Assembly: GCF_052180215.1 (NCBI RefSeq) | Contig: NZ_CP197471.1 | Span: 282,001 to 346,000, forward strand | Direction of reading: 5' to 3' | Origin: Pseudoneobacillus sp052180215 | GTDB taxonomy: Bacteria; Bacillota; Bacilli; Bacillales; Cytobacillaceae | Length of the DNA stretch: 64,000 nucleotides | Part shown: positions 15,455 through 23,547 of the stretch, piece by piece | How positions within the stretch are numbered: the stretch's first letter is position 1 | Layout of the letters: each line of letters opens with the position of its first letter | Notes under the pieces: model-generated | Told to the model about the DNA's origin: nothing | Databases searched by the model: none | What the model saw: the letters and a program-made list of their open reading frames with translations, nothing else | Made by a program: the position numbers and the translations under genes

Positions 15455-15552
15455 CAATCAGAAAAGGGCTAACTTATTGAAAGATAGGGGCGCAAAGTTG
15501 CAGATCTAAGGTAATGAGTACTAAGCATTACGATGATGGCTGGGCTGCCTGA
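15455..15552 (+). promoter_or_regulatory. Cyclic di-GMP-I riboswitch (GEMM-I)
   Basis: The segment has the class I layout. A first stem (CTTATT with GATAGG) is capped by a GAAA tetraloop at 15479-15482, followed by the junction GGCGCAAAG. Then come a CTAAGG receptor-like segment, a second stem (GTAATG with CATTAC), and the conserved closing ATGATGGCTGGGCTGCC. The downstream ORF's ribosome site (GGGGGAGA, 15573-15580) is 20 bases away. No strong terminator intervenes, so translational control is the more likely mode. Confidence 0.85.
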
Positions 15553-15584
15553 GATACAGATAGATGTATTTTGGGGGAGATAAG

Positions 15585-15731
15585 GTGAGTAGAAAACTGG
15601 ACTGCGTAAATGAATTAGACAAAGAATGGCTTCAATTAATTTTAGAAGCAAAAAGTATGGGAATGGATTTGAACACAATCAGAGATTTTCTCCATGTAAA
15701 TTCAGTGAAAGAGCTAGTTGTAGAAAAATAA
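15585..15731 (+). CDS. sinI: SinI-like antirepressor of SinR
   Basis: The 48-residue protein begins at a GTG after GGGGGAGATAAG. Its core ELDKEWLQLILEAKSMGMDL and IRDFLHVN aligns with the SinI helix-hook that in B. subtilis binds SinR and releases biofilm genes. The convergent neighbour is SinR, as expected for the sin locus, although here the two face each other instead of forming an operon. A c-di-GMP-I riboswitch precedes it. Too short to appear in a 60-codon scan, but well supported. Confidence 0.88.
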   Translation: MSRKLDCVNELDKEWLQLILEAKSMGMDLNTIRDFLHVNSVKELVVEK

Positions 15732-15734
15732 CCC

Positions 15735-15775
15735 CAAAAAAGTATTTCTTCGTGTAGAAGAAATACTTTTTTATT
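15735..15775 (+). terminator. Bidirectional terminator between sinI and sinR
   Basis: A long stem (AAAAAAGTATTTCTTC with GAAGAAATACTTTTTT) lies immediately after the sinI stop and has A and T tracts on both sides. The next 65 bases show nothing further. Confidence 0.85.
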
Positions 15776-15840
15776 GTAGAGATTTATAAATTTAGCATTA
15801 AACGAAGTTTTCGTAATCCAGCTCCAGCGCTTTTTGTTCT

Positions 15841-16182
15841 TTATTCATCATCTTTTTGTTTTAATTTCCATTTATTAAATTCCAAAAATTCACGGAATTG
15901 ATCTTTTGATATTCCAGAACCCATCGCTTCTTGTACTAAAGTTAGCCAATCTGAATCTAGATCATCCTTGTTAATAGGGTCATTAATTATATGATCAACT
16001 GAGACCCCCAAGACAACCGATATTTTTTCTAAGAATTGTATAGAAGGATTTGTTTGAAGATTTCGCTCTAGAGAACTAAGATAAGACTTAGCCACTCCAG
16101 CCTTTTCGGCCAACTCCGAAAGTGACATTCTTTTCTCTAAACGAAGCTGTTTAACACGTTCACCAATCATTTTATTATTCAC
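15841..16182 (-). CDS. sinR: Biofilm master repressor SinR
   Basis: The 113-residue protein aligns closely with B. subtilis SinR. The XRE helix-turn-helix reads MSLSELAEKAGVAKSYLSSL followed by ERNLQTNPSIQFLEKISVVL. The C-terminal multimerisation/SinI-binding helix pair reads LDSDWLTLVQEAMGSGISKD and QFREFLEFNKW. SinR represses matrix and biofilm genes and is neutralised by SinI. A possible SinR half-site (AAAGAAC, 16239-16245) lies upstream of its own start, compatible with autoregulation but unproven. Confidence 0.95.
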   Translation of the reverse strand: MNNKMIGERVKQLRLEKRMSLSELAEKAGVAKSYLSSLERNLQTNPSIQFLEKISVVLGVSVDHIINDPINKDDLDSDWLTLVQEAMGSGISKDQFREFLEFNKWKLKQKDDE

Positions 16183-16429
16183 TTCACTTTTGTTTACTTT
16201 TTATTTAGTATATCAAAAAATAATTAGAAGTTCCATATAAAGAACGTATTTTTACGTAAATTCATAAAATGGACCTACTCCAAATTATTCTAATGTTATT
16301 GAAAACCTTATATGAGGAAAGTTCCTTCATAAATGAGTGTTTCTTCCTTTTTCTATTTTTAAAAAAAGGGTAAAATGAAAGATAACATCTATGCTTAGTA
16401 GGTACACTTCAGGAAAGAAGGGGAAATAC

Positions 16430-17185
16430 TTGATTATCTTAAAATCACCACGTGAAATTGAAAAGATGAAGGAAGCAGGAAAAATTCTTGCTGCTTGCCA
16501 TAGAGAAATTGCCAAATTAATTAAACCAGGAGTCATGACTTGGGAGATTGATGAGTTTGTTGAACAATTTTTAAAAAAGCACGGTGCAACTCCTGAACAA
16601 AAGGGATATAAAGGATATGAATACGCAACATGCGCAAGTATCAACGATGAGGTTTGTCATGGATTTCCACGGAAAACTCCTTTACAAGAAGGGGATATTG
16701 TGACGATTGATATGGTTGTCAACTTAAATGGAGCTTTAGCAGATTCTGCATGGTCCTATCCAGTTGGAAAAGTCTCAGACGAAACCAAAAGGCTATTGGA
16801 AGTGACTAAGGAATCATTATATCGTGCTATTGAAGTCGCACAACCAGGTAATCGAATTGGAGATATAGGGCATGCAATCCAATCGTATGTAGAGGCGGAA
16901 GGTTTTTCGGTTGTTCGAAATTTTATTGGTCATGGAATTGGTGCCACTATTCATGAAAAACCAGATGTTCCTCACTTTGGGTTACCGGGAAAAGGAGCCC
17001 GCTTAAAAGAAGGAATGGTTTTTACAATTGAACCGATGGTGAATGTTGGAGAATATCATACGAAAATGGATCTAAATGGCTGGACCGCTCGAACCATCGA
17101 CGGAAAGTATTCTGCGCAATATGAGCATACCATAGCGATTACTAGTGAAGGTCCGATTATTTTGACAGACCAAGAAATGAGATAG
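16430..17185 (+). CDS. map: Type I methionine aminopeptidase
   Basis: This enzyme removes the initiator Met from new proteins. The fold motifs are present: KSPREIEKMKEAGKILA at the N-terminus, CASINDEVCHGFP, the first metal Asp in GDIVTIDMVV with the second in ADSAWSYPVG, FIGHGIGATIHEKPDVPH for the metal His, EPMVN and YEHTIAIT for the Glu ligands. The TTG at 16430 after AAGGGGAAATAC is preferred to the ATG at 16391 and gives 251 residues, the family length. This is probably a second copy, as it lies outside the ribosomal operon. Confidence 0.92.
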   Translation: MIILKSPREIEKMKEAGKILAACHREIAKLIKPGVMTWEIDEFVEQFLKKHGATPEQKGYKGYEYATCASINDEVCHGFPRKTPLQEGDIVTIDMVVNLNGALADSAWSYPVGKVSDETKRLLEVTKESLYRAIEVAQPGNRIGDIGHAIQSYVEAEGFSVVRNFIGHGIGATIHEKPDVPHFGLPGKGARLKEGMVFTIEPMVNVGEYHTKMDLNGWTARTIDGKYSAQYEHTIAITSEGPIILTDQEMR

Positions 17186-17214
17186 CAACTAGGAAAATAA
17201 AGAAGAGGGTACGC

Positions 17215-18210
17215 ATGAGATTAATTACGATAGATGACTATAATTCGAAAACAATGCAGCTGGCTCGACCTGTTTTTGACAAACATAAGCGGGTCCTTTT
17301 AGCAGCTGGTAGAAGCATTCACCCAACTTATTTAGAAAAATTAAAACAGATGGATATCCATTATCTCTTTATTGAGGATGCGGTATCATTTGGAATTACC
17401 ATGGATGAAGTTTTGGATATGCCTACTTGGATAGATGCAATAGGAGTTATTCAACAAGCATCTCAGTCGATAGAAAAGAAACAGGAATTTCCCATTAGAG
17501 AAATTCAAAAGCTTGCTGGGAGAATCGTGGAAGAAACCATCAAGCGTAAGGCGATCGTGTTAATCCCGACCTCTTATTTGGAGGAAGAATTAAGGTTATA
17601 TGCCCATTCTGTAAACGTGGCATTACTAACGATTCAATTAGCTAAAATGAGAACCTTAACACCCGTTCAATTGAGAGATTTAGCAGTTGGAGCACTCCTG
17701 CATGACATTGGGAAAGCCATAACGAAAGATTATGAGCAACATCCAAGTGCAGGCTTTGATTTTTTAAGAAAACACAGAGAAGTGAGCTTGCTATCAGCGC
17801 ATGTGTGCTACCAGCATCATGAAAGATTTGATGGTAAAGGATTTCCAAGAGGATTAAAGGAAGAACAGGTTCATGAATTTGCACAAATTTGTGCGATTGC
17901 TAATGGTTATGAAAATGCTCTTTCGAAAGATAAAATGGCTCCGCATCAAGCGATAGAATGGATGATGACCAAAAATGGTTCTGAATTTAGTTTAGAATTG
18001 GTGCAATTATTCGTTCAAGGGGTACCAATGTATACACCAGGGAGCAGGGTGGTATTAAATAATGGGAGAGCAGCTATTGTAACAAAAGTGGTTGCCAATC
18101 TTCAACGACCGATTGTCCGCTATTTGGATAATCAGGAGGAAGTCTCCCTATCGGATAATCATACACTACTGATTGCTGAAGTGATAAAAAATGAAGGGTC
18201 TGCCCAGTAG
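17215..18210 (+). CDS. HD-GYP-type protein with an altered metal site
   Basis: HD-GYP proteins hydrolyse c-di-GMP. The 331-residue product has an N-terminal region (1-120), then H131, LLHDIGK (HD at 163-164), HPSAG (176) and HHERFDGKGFP (201-211), where GYP is GFP. The usual final metal-ligand block (ADxxDAL) reads ANGYENAL, so the conserved Asp is Asn230 and the next is Glu233. Activity may be changed or lost. A C-terminal strand-rich domain follows (260-331). It lies 29 bases after map and about 1.5 kb from the c-di-GMP riboswitch. Confidence 0.85.
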   Translation: MRLITIDDYNSKTMQLARPVFDKHKRVLLAAGRSIHPTYLEKLKQMDIHYLFIEDAVSFGITMDEVLDMPTWIDAIGVIQQASQSIEKKQEFPIREIQKLAGRIVEETIKRKAIVLIPTSYLEEELRLYAHSVNVALLTIQLAKMRTLTPVQLRDLAVGALLHDIGKAITKDYEQHPSAGFDFLRKHREVSLLSAHVCYQHHERFDGKGFPRGLKEEQVHEFAQICAIANGYENALSKDKMAPHQAIEWMMTKNGSEFSLELVQLFVQGVPMYTPGSRVVLNNGRAAIVTKVVANLQRPIVRYLDNQEEVSLSDNHTLLIAEVIKNEGSAQ

Positions 18211-18218
18211 GAAACCAT

Positions 18219-18260
18219 TCCCCGAATAAAGGTCTTCATAAAAGTACCTTTTTTCGGGGC
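18219..18260 (+). terminator. Terminator of map/HD-GYP unit
   Basis: CCCCGAATAAAGGT pairs with ACCTTTTTTCGGGG across a ten-base loop. The T run lies within the 3' arm. Confidence 0.7.
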
Positions 18261-18301
18261 ATCGTTTATAGTGGGCACACCCTTTTTTAATAGCGCTTTT
18301 C

Positions 18302-18523
18302 TTATTTTTTTAAGCTACCTAATTCTTCAACGATGGCTTGCATTTCATTTGGACTGAATGAATTTTTTTTCATTACCAATTCATATATATCTTTCAGTTC
18401 TTCATACATCTCTTCATTAAAATGAGAAGGCTTGATTGCACCAAAGTTTAGAACCCGTAACTTTTCTTTTATTTTTTCGATCATGTATTCAACATTTTCA
18501 ACTGACTTTTGAGTTAAGTCCAC
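18302..18523 (-). CDS. yfkK: UPF0435 protein YfkK
   Basis: The protein matches B. subtilis YfkK: NVEYMIEKIKEKLRVLNFG, HFNEEMYEELKDIYELV and FSPNEMQAIVEELGSL. The GTG at 18523 gives a family-like MDLTQ start and lies ten bases after GGGGG. The ATG at 18532 is the alternative but is too close to that site. Function unknown. It heads a region whose gene content parallels the B. subtilis yfk cluster. Confidence 0.85.
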   Translation of the reverse strand: MDLTQKSVENVEYMIEKIKEKLRVLNFGAIKPSHFNEEMYEELKDIYELVMKKNSFSPNEMQAIVEELGSLKK

Positions 18524-18704
18524 TTTGCCCATACCCCCTAAGATTACTATCTCACAATCTTTTCATTTTTAAAAACAATTGTCAATATTAAGCTTATTAA
18601 AGCTTGTCTATAATATTCATGTTTGTTAAGTTTTGGTATAACTTAAATAGGGAATGATTAATTATCACGAGTGACTAAACTAAGGCTAGAAGGAGAGTTA
18701 GAAA

Positions 18705-19049
18705 ATGGGGAATACCAATAAGTTCTGGAAAGGTATGGTTGCAGGGGCTGTTGCAGGAGCAGCTCTTAGTTTATTAGACAGAGAAACAAGACAGGCTGTT
18801 GGAGAAAAGTGCAGTAAGGCTAGTAAAAGTATTTCTTATGTACTTACACATCCTAAAGAAATAGCTACAAATATAAAAGAAAAGACTAATGAATGGAAAT
18901 CAACGGTACAGCAAATGAATGAAGACTTTACCTATATTATGGACAAAATTGAAGAAGTTAGGGAACTAACTCCTGAAGTAACTGAAATGGTGAAGGAAAC
19001 AAAGGAAGCATTCTACAAAGGTAACAAAGAGGAAGATTCCATAGAATAA
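18705..19049 (+). CDS. YtxH-like membrane-anchored protein
   Basis: The 114-residue protein has an N-terminal hydrophobic glycine/alanine helix (WKGMVAGAVAGAALSLL), typical of the YtxH/gas-vesicle-like general stress family. It is followed by a long amphipathic helix ending in acidic residues. GAAGGAGAG precedes the ATG. It is 18 bases upstream of the YihY-family gene and probably cotranscribed with it, as in the B. subtilis yfkI-yfkH pair. Function unknown. Confidence 0.75.
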   Translation: MGNTNKFWKGMVAGAVAGAALSLLDRETRQAVGEKCSKASKSISYVLTHPKEIATNIKEKTNEWKSTVQQMNEDFTYIMDKIEEVRELTPEVTEMVKETKEAFYKGNKEEDSIE

Positions 19050-19067
19050 TCAAGGTGAGGTGATTGG

Positions 19068-19889
19068 GTGAGAGGTATAAGTAAATCGATCGTACTGGAT
19101 TTATGGCATCGGATGGAGGAAGATGATGTTTCTGGCCTGGCAGCACAGTTAGCCTATTTTTTCTTACTATCTCTTTTTCCATTATTAATCGTGGTCGTGA
19201 CTTTATTACCGTACCTACAAATATCTGGTCTCGATATCCTTGGATTATTTCGAGATTTTGCTCCCGGGGAAACCATCAATCTTATCGAATCCAATCTTGA
19301 GGAAATTATGGCCCATCAAAATGGTAAGTTACTCAGCTTTGGGGTTATAGGGACACTTTGGTCTGCTTCCAATGGTATTAATGCCATCGTCCGATCGTTT
19401 AATAAGGCGTATGACGTTAAGGAGACAAGATCCTTTGTAAAAGCAAGAGGTATGGCGATTCTGTTTACTTTTGCCATGATTGGTGTATTTATTGTCGCTT
19501 TGTTATTACCAGTGTTCGGGAAAGAAATTGGCCTATTTTTGTTTTCGGAGTTCGGTTTATCTAATGAGTTTTTAATTATTTGGAATACGGTAAGATGGCT
19601 AGTTAGTTTGGTTGTATTATTTATCTTCTTTACCGTTCTGTATTGGATGGCACCCAATAAGAAAATTAAATGTGTCAGTGTGATACGAGGGGCTATCTTT
19701 ACCACAATAGGATGGATTGTTGTATCTTGGGCATTCTCCTATTATGTGGGGAACTTTGGTAATTATTCAGCCACATATGGAAGTATTGGAGCCATTATCG
19801 TTCTCATGATATGGTTTTACTTAACTGGATTTATTATTATTATCGGCGGAGAAATTAACGCCTACTACAGCAAAAAAGTCGGCTGTTAA
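19068..19889 (+). CDS. yfkH: YihY/BrkB family membrane protein (YfkH-like)
   Basis: The 273-residue protein has six membrane helices and the YihY family signatures DVSGLAAQLAYFFLLSLFPL near the start, LWSASNGINAIVRSFNKAYDV in the middle, and GSIGAIIVLMIWFYLTGFII with GGEINAYY near the end. The family was once annotated as ribonuclease BN, which is incorrect; the actual role is unclear. The GTG start at 19068 follows AGGTGAGG. Confidence 0.9.
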   Translation: MRGISKSIVLDLWHRMEEDDVSGLAAQLAYFFLLSLFPLLIVVVTLLPYLQISGLDILGLFRDFAPGETINLIESNLEEIMAHQNGKLLSFGVIGTLWSASNGINAIVRSFNKAYDVKETRSFVKARGMAILFTFAMIGVFIVALLLPVFGKEIGLFLFSEFGLSNEFLIIWNTVRWLVSLVVLFIFFTVLYWMAPNKKIKCVSVIRGAIFTTIGWIVVSWAFSYYVGNFGNYSATYGSIGAIIVLMIWFYLTGFIIIIGGEINAYYSKKVGC

Positions 19890-19975
19890 TAAAAAAAACT
19901 GCCTCTAATTACCTCCTATATAACCGCTCAAATAGACCAAAATAATAACGAGCGAAAAGAAAAACTCTTTTCCAC

Positions 19976-20057
19976 ATTAACGCACTGGGGGTCTGACCCC
20001 CAATGAGTTAATGCGTTAAAGCGGCGGGGGTCAGACCCCCGGTGCTTTAAAGCGTTA
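19976..20057. repeat. Paired hairpins of the GGGGGTC(T/A)GACCCCC type
   Basis: Two adjacent stem-loops carry the palindromes GGGGGTCTGACCCCC and GGGGGTCAGACCCCC. Each is extended by outer pairing (TTAACGCA with TGCGTTAA; AAAGC with GCTTT). Such elements are scattered through Bacillaceae genomes. They lie between yfkH and the small gene at 20084. Confidence 0.8.
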
Positions 20058-20083
20058 CATTATATTTTGGAGGTAGGTTGACG

Positions 20084-20188
20084 ATGACGAAGCATACGAA
20101 GAAGGATGGCAGCACGAAACAAAAATCAAAGGGTGCTAAAGGGAACAAAACATCTTCCTCCGCTAACGGATCAAACAGCTATCACTAA
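20084..20188 (+). CDS. Small basic low-complexity protein (34 aa)
   Basis: A 34-codon frame begins MTKHTKKDGSTKQKSKGAKG and ends NGSNSYH, rich in Lys, Ser and Gly. GGAGGT lies nine bases before the ATG and a strong terminator follows the stop. It resembles the short basic spore- or nucleic-acid-associated peptides of Bacillus, but I cannot name a family. Confidence 0.55.
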   Translation: MTKHTKKDGSTKQKSKGAKGNKTSSSANGSNSYH

Positions 20189-20189
20189 T

Positions 20190-20232
20190 TTAAAAAGGGT
20201 GACTCTTCTATCGAGAGTCACCCTTTTTAAAA
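20190..20232 (-). terminator. Bidirectional terminator between small gene and zosA
   Basis: AAAAAGGGTGACTCT pairs with AGAGTCACCCTTTTT around a short loop, with A/T runs at both ends. It serves the convergent genes on each side. Confidence 0.88.
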
Positions 20233-20247
20233 ACCGAGCATATTCCC

Positions 20248-22158
20248 TTATCTTAGTAAACGAAGACTATTTAAAATAACTAAAATCGTACTGCCTTCAT
20301 GTCCGATAACTCCATATGGTAAATCCAATATTTGAATGAAGTTGGAAGCAATAAGTAACATAATAACAACTAAGGAGAAGACAATATTTTGCTTAATAAT
20401 CTTATTCATTCTCTTAGATAGGCGGATGGCTTCTGCGATTCTTGGCAGGTCATTTTTCATTAATACGACGTCTGCCGTTTCTAGGGCGACATCTGTTCCT
20501 TCTCCCATCGCAATGCCGACGTTTGCAGTGGCGAGGGCAGGTGCATCATTGATTCCATCCCCAACCATTGCAACGGTCTGAAAACGTTCCTTCAGTTTTT
20601 TTACTTGGTCCACTTTTTCTTCAGGTAAACACTCTGCAACATATTCATCTACCTTACTTTCTGATGCAATCACTCTTGCTGTTTTTTCACTGTCACCCGT
20701 CAGCATGACGGAAAAAACACCTAGTTCATTAAGCTCCTTGATTGCCTTGCTGCTTTCTTCTCTCACTACATCTTTCAAAGCGATGAATCCAAGAACTTTA
20801 TTATTCTTTTGGATATACACCATCGTCTTGCCTTCACTTGCTAATTGGCTTGAGGTTTCTACTATTTCTGGTGCGGATTCCAAGCCATTTATAAAATCAG
20901 CCTTCCCAATTCTCCATTCTTCATGATGGACGATGGCTCTGACACCCTTTCCAGCAATATCTTCAATCGTTTCCGGGTGAAGCAGCTCTTTGTTTAATTC
21001 TCTCTTAACATACGAAACAATGGACTGTGCCAGCGGATGATTAGAGTGATTTTCAATGGATGCAACCGTTAATAATAAAGGATCTCTTTCGTTTCCATTT
21101 GCAAAAAATACATCTGTTACAACGGGTTTCCCTTTCGTTAACGTACCGGTTTTATCAAATGCAATCGCCTTTAAGTGGCTTAAATTTTCGAGGTGGACGC
21201 CTCCTTTAAAAAGAATTCCATGGCGTGCCCCGTTTGATATGGCTGATAAGGTTGCTGGCATAATAGATGCCACTAAAGCACAAGGAGAAGCAACCACCAA
21301 CAAAATCATTGCACGATAAAAGGTTTCAGTCCAGCCCCAGCCGAGTAGATAATGGGGAAGGAACATCATTAAAGTAACGACAAGCAAGATCACTTTCACG
21401 TAGGTACCTTCGAATTTTTCAATAAAAAGCTGTGAGGGTGATTTCTCACTTTGTGCATTTTGAACAAGCTGGATAATTTTATGAAAAAGGGTTTCATTAT
21501 TTGGTTTTGTAATTTCAACTGTAATCGATCCAGTTAAATTTACCGTCCCTGCAAAAACAACATCTTCAATGTTTTTTGTAACTGGAATGGATTCACCTGT
21601 AATGGCAGCCTCATCAAGGTTCGAAATTCCCTTAATGATTTTACCGTCTGAAGGAACACGTTCTCCCGGCTTAATGAGTATCTGATCTCCAATACTTAAT
21701 TTGGAAACATGAACCTTTTCTTCGATCCCGTTGCGAAGGAGAAGAGCCTCCTCTGGCTGAAGGTTCATTAAAGAAGATATCTCCTTATAGCTTTTGTTCA
21801 TCGTGTAGGTTTCAAGCGCGCCACTTACAGCAAAAATAAAAATCAGTATGGCACCTTCCGTCCAATATCCAATAATCGCCGAGCCAATGGCGGCAAAAAT
21901 CATCAACATTTCTACATTTAATTCTTTATTTTCAATCGTTTCCTCGATACCTTCTTTCGCCTTAGCAAATCCACCGATGATAAAAGAAAGAACGTAGAGA
22001 GGGATTGCAATAGCAGACCTTTCTTGCAGTTCTAATAACCAGCCAGCAAGAATTAAAATCCCGCAAATGGCAGCTGCAATTAATTCCGCATGTGGCATCC
22101 ATTTTTGTAGAAGGCCTGTTTCTTCGGTTTTTGATTTCGTCATAGCAAACTCAGTCAT
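20248..22158 (-). CDS. zosA: P1B-type metal-transporting ATPase, ZosA-like
   Basis: The 636-residue protein lacks an N-terminal metal-binding (HMA) domain. It has the membrane ion site with SPC (VASPCALVAS), the TGES actuator loop (AAITGESIPV), the phosphorylated Asp in AFDKTGTLTKG, NHPLA in the nucleotide domain, and GDGINDAPALA. Length and architecture match B. subtilis ZosA, a zinc importer of the peroxide response. A Cd/Zn/Co efflux role is the alternative. No PerR-box-like sequence was seen upstream. Confidence 0.88.
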   Translation of the reverse strand: MTEFAMTKSKTEETGLLQKWMPHAELIAAAICGILILAGWLLELQERSAIAIPLYVLSFIIGGFAKAKEGIEETIENKELNVEMLMIFAAIGSAIIGYWTEGAILIFIFAVSGALETYTMNKSYKEISSLMNLQPEEALLLRNGIEEKVHVSKLSIGDQILIKPGERVPSDGKIIKGISNLDEAAITGESIPVTKNIEDVVFAGTVNLTGSITVEITKPNNETLFHKIIQLVQNAQSEKSPSQLFIEKFEGTYVKVILLVVTLMMFLPHYLLGWGWTETFYRAMILLVVASPCALVASIMPATLSAISNGARHGILFKGGVHLENLSHLKAIAFDKTGTLTKGKPVVTDVFFANGNERDPLLLTVASIENHSNHPLAQSIVSYVKRELNKELLHPETIEDIAGKGVRAIVHHEEWRIGKADFINGLESAPEIVETSSQLASEGKTMVYIQKNNKVLGFIALKDVVREESSKAIKELNELGVFSVMLTGDSEKTARVIASESKVDEYVAECLPEEKVDQVKKLKERFQTVAMVGDGINDAPALATANVGIAMGEGTDVALETADVVLMKNDLPRIAEAIRLSKRMNKIIKQNIVFSLVVIMLLIASNFIQILDLPYGVIGHEGSTILVILNSLRLLR

Positions 22159-22373
22159 TTTCCATTCACCCCATTTTCCTTTTTTTAAAAAAACCCTTTT
22201 TTAATTGAGAAAAAGAATCACAATCAATACCCTTAAAAAACACGAAAGCTGCCATCCCAAGGATGACAGCAGTAAAAGCTCAAGAAACAATATTTGTACT
22301 TATTATATTCTTATCATATCATATAGTTTATGGCCTTGAAAAGAAATTGCTACAAAGAGTAGGAGTTAAAAAT

Positions 22374-23303
22374 ATGAACGCACAACGATTTTACACCCAT
22401 CCTTTGGGGATCATTATTTCGGCTACAGCTGCCACCTTTTTATGGGGAAGTGCTTTTCCGTTTATCAAATTAAGTTATTCAAGCTTACAAATTCATCCGA
22501 ACGAAATTGGTGAGCAAATGATATTTGCCGGATATCGCTTCTTTTTAGCTGGACTATTCATTTTTATCTTTTTCTCATTGTTAAAAAAGAATATGATATT
22601 TCAAAAAAGAACCTTCTTTCCTGTATTAAAAATAAGTCTCTTCCAAACTTTTTTTCAATACGTATTGTTTTATATTGGTTTAAGCTATTCTACTGGAATT
22701 CAAGGCTCCATTATTGCGGGGACAACTTCGTTTTTTCAAATCCTATTAGCTCATTTTATGTATAAAAATGATCGAATCAACATGGTAAAAACCATTGGAC
22801 TGCTACTTGGATTTGGGGGGGTTATCCTTGCTAACCTTCCGAAAGGAGAATTGACGATTAACTTTGGATGGGGTGAGCTTTTATTAATGCTTGCCATGTT
22901 ATCAGGTGCCTTTGGAAATATCCTCGCTAGGAATGGGAGTAAAGAGATGGAGGTAGGGTATCTGACGGCCTATCAAATGGTTTTCGGTTCCCTTGGTTTG
23001 CTTTTAGTTGGAAGCTTTACATCAAAGCTTTTTCCGTTTCACTTTAACGGTTCAGCGATTTGGATGCTTCTGTATTTGGCGTTTTTATCTGCGGCAGGAT
23101 TTATCCTCTGGAATAATGTCATGAAATATAATCAGGTCGGACTAGTCTCCCTTTATATGTTCCTAGTACCGGTATTTGGAGTCATTCTATCTTCCTTTTT
23201 ACTTGGAGAAGAGGTTTACTTCATTGTGATGATTGGATTAATTCTTGTAGTGTCTGGGATTGTAATCGTGAACCGACCAAGGAAAGTTAGACAGGAAGCT
23301 TAA
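22374..23303 (+). CDS. EamA/DMT family transporter
   Basis: The 309-residue protein has ten hydrophobic helices in two EamA halves: ATAATFLWGSAFPFIKLSYS in the first and LLMLAMLSGAFGNILARNG in the second. A conserved FILWNNVMKY...LYMFLVPVFGVILS closes it. Members export metabolites or amino acids; the substrate is unknown. The start at 22374 after AGGAGTTAAAAAT is chosen over 22263, which lacks a ribosome site. It is divergent from zosA. The 22159-22373 gap has a GCTGCCATCC hairpin of unclear role. Confidence 0.85.
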   Translation: MNAQRFYTHPLGIIISATAATFLWGSAFPFIKLSYSSLQIHPNEIGEQMIFAGYRFFLAGLFIFIFFSLLKKNMIFQKRTFFPVLKISLFQTFFQYVLFYIGLSYSTGIQGSIIAGTTSFFQILLAHFMYKNDRINMVKTIGLLLGFGGVILANLPKGELTINFGWGELLLMLAMLSGAFGNILARNGSKEMEVGYLTAYQMVFGSLGLLLVGSFTSKLFPFHFNGSAIWMLLYLAFLSAAGFILWNNVMKYNQVGLVSLYMFLVPVFGVILSSFLLGEEVYFIVMIGLILVVSGIVIVNRPRKVRQEA

Positions 23304-23306
23304 TTA

Positions 23307-23343
23307 GAAAAAGCCTTCACATAATGAGTGAAGGCTTTTTCGA
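23307..23343 (+). terminator. EamA gene terminator
   Basis: AAAAAGCCTTCAC pairs with GTGAAGGCTTTTT around a short loop. The following 23344-23547 holds only degenerate TTAGTCAGATA-like repeats and no gene. Confidence 0.85.
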
Positions 23344-23547
23344 TGTGGTGGAGCTGGTAATATTTTGCATTTTTGTGACAAAGTTAGTAATATCCTGAAT
23401 TTAGTCGATATATTGAAAGATTAGTCAGATAAACCTGTGAAAAAGTCTGAAATATTCTCATTTTAGTCAGATATCTTTTCGGAATTAAGATTTTCCTCTT
23501 AATTTATAAGGGAGATTTCTAAAAAATAGGGGCAGCCGTACAATTTT

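Noticed and set aside
22236..22262. Riboswitch or terminator from the GCTGCCATCC hairpin between zosA and the EamA gene
   Set aside because: Neither strand gives a T run with an upstream gene, and no known riboswitch core is present.
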